Positions 43,146 through 48,430 of a stretch of DNA of 48,430 nt are shown piece after piece (the stretch's first letter is position 1; each line of letters opens with the position of its first letter). A model generated the notes under the pieces. It saw only the letters and a program-made list of their open reading frames with translations, was not told where the DNA came from and ran no database searches. The DNA is from Spirogloea muscicola (Eukaryota; Streptophyta; Zygnematophyceae; Spirogloeales; Spirogloeaceae). The translations under genes were made by a program, and so were the position numbers. The stretch spans positions 1 to 48,430 of the forward strand of contig WELB01000047.1 in NCBI GenBank assembly GCA_009602725.1. Reading direction: 5' to 3'.

Positions 43146-43870
43146 TCAGGGCCAGAAGCTGCAAGCCGTCCAGCATGCCAGGGGGCTTCGATGCTGGGAG
43201 CAAGCTGTGATTAAGCTGGCAATGCCAACCGGAGGAGTCTTTCTCTCAAACAAGAGCTTTACCACAGTCACATTGCTTGAAGCAAGATCCATGCACTTCA
43301 GCTTCTTCACACATCTGGCATGCAAAAGCGCTCGTCGGCCCTGCTCCGCAATGTGAGCTCCGCTGCCAGCGGTGTCAACCAGTGTCTTGCTCTCAACGGA
43401 CTGTGAGGTGCAGGAGCAATGAGCCGCTTCAAGAGCTGGTGCGCCCGCTTGCCAAGCGTTCCTATCGAAGGAGCTCCGTGTATTCTCACCATGGCAGATT
43501 GGGAGGCAAGTCACATCGGCTTGCCCGCGGCCCTCACCAGCGTGAAGGAATCAAGCAGCAGTAGGGGCTGCGTGAGGCCGCCAGATGTTTACCATGGCAG
43601 AGCTGTCTAGCGATTATAGTGCATGTTGCACAATTGGTGGTGCTGTTGCAGTGCAAGGAGATGGGTGCCAGACCTTGCCTACACCTTCATGTCGGCAAAA
43701 GGGCGTCTTATCTCTTCACTCAATCCTTTTACGAGGACTTTCAATTCACAGGTAGGTGACGTGCAGAGAAGCGAAATTCGTCCAGCCGGACATTCGACTT
43801 CGTTGTAGGACAGAGCGGAGATGGAGGGCCCCATGACAAGAGGTTGATGGCCGACCAACATGCGGCTGGT
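43146..43870 (-). CDS. Possible unidentified multi-exon gene (fragmentary model)
   Basis: Minus-strand segments with coding character and splice signals: 43865-43685 (RMLVGHQPLVMGPSISALSY, ECPAGRISLLC, LVKGLSEEIRRPFADMK, donor GTGTAG), 43567-43538 (PLLLLDSFTL, joins in phase 0, donor GTGAGG) and 43400-43263 (SVESKTLVDTAGSGAHIAEQ, RALLHARCVKKLKCMDLASS). The first two join in phase; the link to the third, the start and the stop are unresolved. No family is recognised. A plus-strand open frame overlaps at 43844-44026, so even the strand is not secure. Confidence 0.3.
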
Positions 43871-45055
43871 GATTTGGCAGGCAACACTAATCTTCCGAGG
43901 CTGGGAACGCCATCAGTGAGGGAAGGACTTTTTAAGGACTTGGACAAATCAAAGGACGCGCTCACAAGTCAAGCACCTGGCATGCACCTCGCTAATGTTC
44001 CTCTGGCTTGCTCAGGCGGGAGGTAGCACTCGCCACAAGTGGCGTGGACACAGGTCGCAATAGAAGCATCTTGATATGCTCGATGACTGGCGTTTGTGAA
44101 TGCTGAGGCCTTGAGTGGCGCTCGTCAACAGCTGTCTTATCAACTGCAAAGAGCTCCTGACATGACATACTTTTCAGATTACGCTCCTTGGCAGCTACCG
44201 TCTCACCTTTAAAGAGACATCCTGGCGTGACCTGAGTGCGTCACTGGGTGCAGCAGCTACGATGATACAGACAGCTATTTTATCTGGCGGCTGATGAAGT
44301 GGGCTGGACTACCGGCCGCAGAGTCCGACCTGTTGCTGCTCGTTTGCTGGTCATCGATATGGGAGACTTATAGGGGGTAAGGGCTTGGTTGGTGCAAGTA
44401 AAACGTTGGGCCATCCAAGGCACCTGTAGGTCTGCTGTGGTGGCTGACCAGCCTAGACCAGCGCAGACAGGTGCAAGGGGTGCCCATATACTCACCCCCC
44501 TGTTCGAGAATTCGAAAATGACTCCAGAGCTCTTGTCATGCGGTGCGGACATACGAGTGTTGTGAATCCCTGATGACGCTTAGAGCGGTGGTAAATGAAC
44601 ACAGGACACAGGGGTGGCCAAGGAGGGTGAGTCTAAGGCATGGAGGCTCTAACTCCTAAGTCCCGCAGCCGAAGTGCGGCAGAGACCCAAGTGGCAAAAG
44701 TGGCATCATGCTGCAGGCTTAGCTCGGGCCGGGAAAGGGAGGAAGAAGGCAGATGCGACGGATCCGGCTCCGGCAGGTGTTCGACAAGGCCCCCGGGCGC
44801 GGCAATTGCATGTAGCGATGTGACGATGCCCACTCCACCGAAAGCAGCTGAGCTCTACCTAGACGTTGGGACGTTGAGTCCCAGGACTTCCAAGGACGTC
44901 CAAAGACTTCCAACAAGCACGTTCATGAGGCGGGAGTTGCCGACTCAAGAGGCTGTGGCGGCCAGCATGGAGGTCAGCTGTGGAGCCCGCTTGCGCGGCG
45001 GGCATGGCAGCGTCGCACCAGTGGCGTCCTCGTGGTGCCTGGCGGCCCTCCGTCG
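43871..45055. other. Intergenic, nothing recognised
   Basis: Several short open frames on both strands, none with supported splice structure or family similarity. Confidence 0.4.
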
Positions 45056-45215
45056 ATGTGCTTGCCTCTGTACTTGGCCACTCAGGCCCTCCACCACTCC
45101 GTACACACTCCCAGTCTCCTCCATCCGCCATGGCGAACCAGCCGAGGTGGGAAGAAACCGCTCCTCATGTAAGGCATCGGCTGTGAGAGGCCAGCCCAGA
45201 GGAACGTACGAGGTC
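45056..45215 (+). repeat. Retroelement tail motif followed by hairpin-element fragment
   Basis: GATGTGCTTGCCTCTGTACT at 45056 repeats the 3' tail found at 19766, 34291 and 39818. About 110 bp later GGCTGTGAGAGGCCAGCCCA (45179-45198) and ACGTACGAGG match the hairpin element's variant arm and right end. Confidence 0.6.
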
Positions 45216-45493
45216 GGACGGGAGGACCACGGGGGACTAGGCAGGGCTGGGGACGACGACAGGTACGGCTTGAGAAGGCCTGGAAAGGCTCGACGGGTTG
45301 AGGGGCCCCCTCGCGCCGACACTTGGCGGCCGCCAGTCCCACGTGGCCGGCCTGCATGGCGCCGCCGCGGCCCGCGACTCCACGGTGGAAGAATTTTGCC
45401 CTGCTCCATATTCTTTCCAAGTCCAGGCGGGTCGCCACCCGGCTCCCCAAGCCCCCCCCATCCCACGACAGCTCCAGACTGCAGCTCCAGCTC

Positions 45494-45610
45494 CGCCGCC
45501 TCCGCCGCCGCCGCAGCCGCCGCCTCCGCCGCCTCCGCCGCCGCCGCCGCCGCCGCCGCCGCTGCCGCCGGAACGACGCCACTCACACGACAGGCTCCCC
45601 CCCCCCGCCN
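45494..45610 (+). repeat. (CCG)n tract upstream of the hydroxylase start codon
   Basis: A long run of CCG/GCC triplets followed by CCCCCCCGCC and an undetermined base at 45610, 20 bp before the ATG. The single N suggests that the assembler or reads failed at this tract, so its length is unreliable. Confidence 0.8.
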
Positions 45611-45630
45611 CTGATACCGCGCCCGCCGGC

Positions 45631-46961
45631 ATGGCCGCGGCGGCGCTGCAGGAGGCCGGGCTGTGCGCCGCCCTGGGCGTGGTGGGCGGGCTGGCCGTGG
45701 CCGTCGGCCACGGCACGCTGGAGGAGCTGTGGTTCCACGTCCTGCGCTGCCTGAATGCGCGGGGCCTGGTGCGCCGCCTGGCGCCCTCCATCCCCGCCAC
45801 CATGACCGCCTACCAGCGCGACTCCTTCCTCGCCGTCGGCCTCGCGCACATCCCGCTCATGGCCGGCCTTGCCGCCTTCCGGTGCGCCGCCGGCCTCCAT
45901 GCAGGCAGCGCAGCCCACCTCGTGCCAAGCGCTTCCGCAGCTCGCTGCACAGCTAGACCAGCACATTGATGGGCGCCTTCTCAGCTGCACACTGCGGCTG
46001 CTTGTGGCGGCTGCGATCGTACTGGCTCCAAAGAGCAGGCACGGGCTGATCACGCGCGCCAAGCCGGAGCTGGACCCCGTGGCGGCGTGGGTGTTCACGT
46101 GGGTGGTCATGGTGCTGCACGACGCGTGGTTCTGGGCTGTGCACACGACGCTGCACCGCTTCAAGGCGCTGTATCGCACCGTCCACCACTGGCACCACAC
46201 CACGCGTGGCGACCTCACAGTCTTCGGGTCGGCTCGCTAGCTCCTCCGTGGCTCCCGCTAGATGACTACATGCGGAAGCCTGCAGCAGCTGCCAGCCAGC
46301 TGAGCCAGCCGCAATGTCATGCACTGTGGGGCCAGCACTGCGTATGGCGACTGGCTGGACATTCTGTGCATCTTCCCGCCATTCTACGGGCTTGTCATGG
46401 CGTGGATGTACAACCAGCCGTCCTGGAACCCCGTCCACTTCCTCTTCCTCGGCTGGGCCTTCAACGGCGTCAACATGATGGGCCACTGCGGTTATGAGGC
46501 AAGCCCCCTCCTCCACCCCCCTCTCCGTTGCCTCCCAACCTCCTCTCGGCCTCATCAAGTTGCATGCATGCGGGCTTGACATCAGCCCCACTTGCTGCCC
46601 ATCATCTGCCTCTCCTTACACTTCTGAACACCACTCCCCTCCTTGCCAGTGCCCCTGCAGCCAGCTGACTTGCAGTGTTGCCTGTGCACACGCACAGCTG
46701 CCAGCGTGGGTATACGTGCCAGGTTCGCTTGGCGTGCTGCTCACCCCAGGTGCTCAGCGGCCCAAGCACCACTTCATCCACCACCTAGACCCACGCTTCA
46801 ACCGCTCCCTCTACTTCACCTGGTGGGACCGTGCTGCCGGCACCTACCGTGCTTCCCATGACCGCGTCTATGAAGGCCCATGGCTGCCGTCGGACGCTGC
46901 AGCCACTCCTGTCAAGCCCCCGGCCTCCATGCCAGACCTCATCTCAGCTGACTTGCAGTGA
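45631..46961 (+). CDS. Fatty-acid hydroxylase / sterol desaturase superfamily membrane enzyme
   Basis: Proposed exons: 45631-45834, 45905-46227, 46336-46498, 46698-46961 (317 aa, TGA stop). Three histidine clusters of the di-iron hydroxylase fold are present: HDAWFWAVHTTLH (H140, H148, H152), HHWHH (about H162-H166) and HHFIHH (about H254-H259), with hydrophobic segments between them (WVFTWVVMVL, FPPFYGLVMAWMY, VYVPGSLGVLL). Known for the family: O2-dependent, iron-requiring hydroxylation or desaturation of sterols, fatty acids or alkanes in the ER membrane; the substrate here cannot be told. The third intron uses a GC donor (GAG then GCAAGC at 46499) with a normal AG acceptor. The first intron (70 bp, weak donor GTCGGC at 45835) was chosen by phase and is the least certain; the other junctions are firm. 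Confidence 0.85.
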
Positions 46962-47453
46962 CTACGTAATGGAACACACTGCCGGCGGGCTATCTCACTA
47001 CCTTGCCGACTTGCCACTCTGTACAGCACACAATTGCTGCCCCTTTTTTGCGCCGCTTGCGCAATTAGATTGCCGCTAATTGCGGATTTTAGCCACAGAT
47101 GCACAGCATCTTTGACTTCGGCGTACTTGCAGCCACATCCTATATCTTGAGTTTTACAAGCAGCGATTTTGACTGCCGCATTGGCACATCCTGTACATTA
47201 GACAGCCTGACATTCATTGATCATGACGGTGAAGAGCTGAGACTATCTGTGAGACAGCGCAATGTAAAAGGCCTCTGTCCTGGCTTGAAGCTTGAGGCTA
47301 CTTTGGCCATGACTGGCATTACACACCATGTCAAAAACTTCGGAGGTAGGGTGCACTCTCCACACAAGTGCTCAGACCAGAAAGGCTGCTTGTTTCACTT
47401 GGCCAGTGGCTGTTACGAGGCATCGTAAGGGACTGGCTCGTCAGCTGCCCCCT
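46962..47453. other. 3' UTRs of convergent genes
   Basis: TGTAA on the plus strand at 47263-47267 (about 300 bp after the hydroxylase stop) and TTACA at 47319-47323 (minus-strand TGTAA about 130 bp after the TSR2 stop) face each other. The hydroxylase signal lies left of the TSR2 signal, so the transcripts probably end nearly back-to-back. No other feature. Confidence 0.5.
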
Positions 47454-48198
47454 TCAGGAACCAACATGCCCTCGTCGCCGTGCACGGGAGGGCGCCATCT
47501 CCCAACCATCAGCAACATCCTGCATGCTGAGTGCAGGCACCTCCGGTGCTGCCACCGTCGTTGGCGATCTCAGCACGGGCGCTGCCATATAGCTGCTGCT
47601 GTCGACCTCCATGCTTTCGTGCGCACCCATGCTGGGCCTCTCAAGACGGCCAGTGCTTCCATTGCTGCCATCACCATTGTTCTCGTCATCCTGGTCGTCG
47701 TCGCCGTCGTCGTCGTCATCAGTGCTGCCTTCACTTGCGGTCCTCTCAGCCTGCACAATCCAAGCGACACATGCATCTGAGATCCGTGCCCACCAACATG
47801 GATGTCAACCTCGTCCCCAGCACCACAGCACCACAGGCCTCGCGTGAAAGGCAGCAGCAGCCGAGAGCAGCAGGACAATCTCCATGACTTGGGTCTCAAA
47901 ACAGAAGAAGCTCTCCCAAGTGTGAGCAAAGGCTGTGAAAGTTCAGTCAAAACAGAGTGGACTTAGGTGTGAGAAGTCCAGCACCTGTCTGGAGGATGCG
48001 AGTGCCACAGAGCTGCCGCCGGCGGTGCCTGCCGCCGCCTGGAGGCGCGCCACGCCGTCGTAGTCGCCGTCGGCGCACTCGGCATACAGCTGCATCACCT
48101 CGCCAGCCACCTGAGTCCCTCCCAGCAGCACACGCCCGCAGACCGGCAGCAGCTCCTCAGTGCGCATCAGATGGGCTCCGACACTCTCGTCGGCTGGC

Positions 48199-48243
<45 letters not shown>

Positions 48244-48337
48244 GGGACCTGCTCGAGGCTGCCGTCCTCGATCTCGGCGCTGAATGCGGCGAGCATGGCT
48301 TCGTCCAAGAAGCCCTCCAGCTCGCTGGCGTCCACCG
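47454..48337 (-). CDS. TSR2: TSR2, pre-rRNA-processing protein (C-terminal part; 5' exons outside window)
   Basis: Visible exons: 48337-48249, 48110-47985, 47750-47454; GT-AG and in phase, 170 residues to the stop. The first carries DASELEGFLDEAMLAAFSAE and IEDGSLEQ, the second VAGEVMQLYAECADGDYDGV, which together are the conserved TSR2 core (LEDxLDexM...EF...EDGSxxxV...L). The last exon is an acidic D/E/N stretch (DDDDDGDDDQDDENNGDG) ending DVADGWEMAPSRARRRGHVG, the family's typical GW plus basic C-terminus. Known role: chaperone of ribosomal protein eS26 and 20S pre-rRNA processing. The N-terminal helical domain lies beyond 48430. The first visible intron (48111-48248) contains a (CCG/CGG)n tract and the last one a degraded hairpin element (about 47905-47960). 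Confidence 0.88.
48205..48245. repeat. (CGG)n tract in TSR2 intron
   Basis: About thirteen consecutive CGG triplets within the intron between 48249 and 48110; a second such tract occupies 48390-48430 at the window edge. Confidence 0.85.
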
Positions 48338-48430
48338 CTGCGGAGCCGCGGCGCAGCCGGGCCGAGGGGTTCAGCTGGCACGCTCAGTAACGCCGGCGGC
48401 GGCGGCGGCAGCGGCGGCGGCGGCGGCGGC

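Noticed and set aside
45879-45935. 19-bp or 31-bp introns at the first junction of the hydroxylase gene
   Set aside because: A 70-bp intron (45835-45904) restores the same frame with a length closer to the other introns, although its donor is weak.
1-48430. tRNA, rRNA, CRISPR array or bacterial operon
   Set aside because: None seen by eye on either strand: no cloverleaf with conserved arms, no regular spacer-repeat array, and gene structure is intron-rich eukaryotic. A tRNA or covariance-model scan was not possible here.

Overview
The window reads as nuclear DNA of a green alga (Chlorophyta, perhaps a trebouxiophyte; the lineage is inferred, not proven). It is GC-rich, and its genes are broken by short GT-AG introns of roughly 70-300 bp. 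TGTAA-type poly(A) signals lie downstream of several genes, (CCG)n tracts crowd the 5' ends of genes, and the conserved proteins are plant-like: a TAF1 with both a ubiquitin-like domain and a zinc knuckle, and steroleosin-type dehydrogenases. No prokaryotic operon, rRNA, tRNA or CRISPR array was seen.

Layout, left to right. 1-4369 (+): a very acidic single-pass membrane protein carrying four 54-residue repeats. 4831-6675 (-) and 7822-9647 (-): two tandem steroleosin-like short-chain dehydrogenases; the first has lost the catalytic lysine. 10385-11577 (-): a decayed non-LTR retroelement copy with a possible ORF1 and a 35-37 bp minisatellite upstream of it. 12219-14273 (-): complete UTP11 in 8 exons. 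14829-17466 (+): a DNAJC8/SPF31-type J-protein, head-to-head with UTP11; its 5' end lies in a 456-bp run of N. 18480-19800: retroelement debris. 20601-20676 (+): one exon of a microsomal glutathione S-transferase. 21448-23014 (+): an unidentified hydrophilic protein. 23745-33693 (-): a complete 21-exon TAF1 gene (about 2017 aa). 34000-42700: a transposon graveyard with many retroelement 3'-end fragments, an inverted pair of copies, a truncated PIF/Harbinger transposase, four tandem exon-like modules and many copies of a small hairpin-forming element. 43146-43870 (-): weak evidence for an unknown gene. 45631-46961 (+): a fatty-acid hydroxylase/sterol desaturase family membrane enzyme. 47454-48337 (-): the 3' part of TSR2, running off the right edge.

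The recognised host genes are housekeeping ones: transcription initiation (TAF1), splicing-linked J-protein (DNAJC8), ribosome biogenesis (UTP11, TSR2) and lipid metabolism (two dehydrogenases, one hydroxylase, one MGST exon). Exon models for UTP11, DNAJC8, the second dehydrogenase, TAF1 and TSR2 are phase-consistent at every junction. The most unusual material is the repeat fraction: a short hairpin element scattered at 10 or more sites, several of them within or beside one retroelement family.
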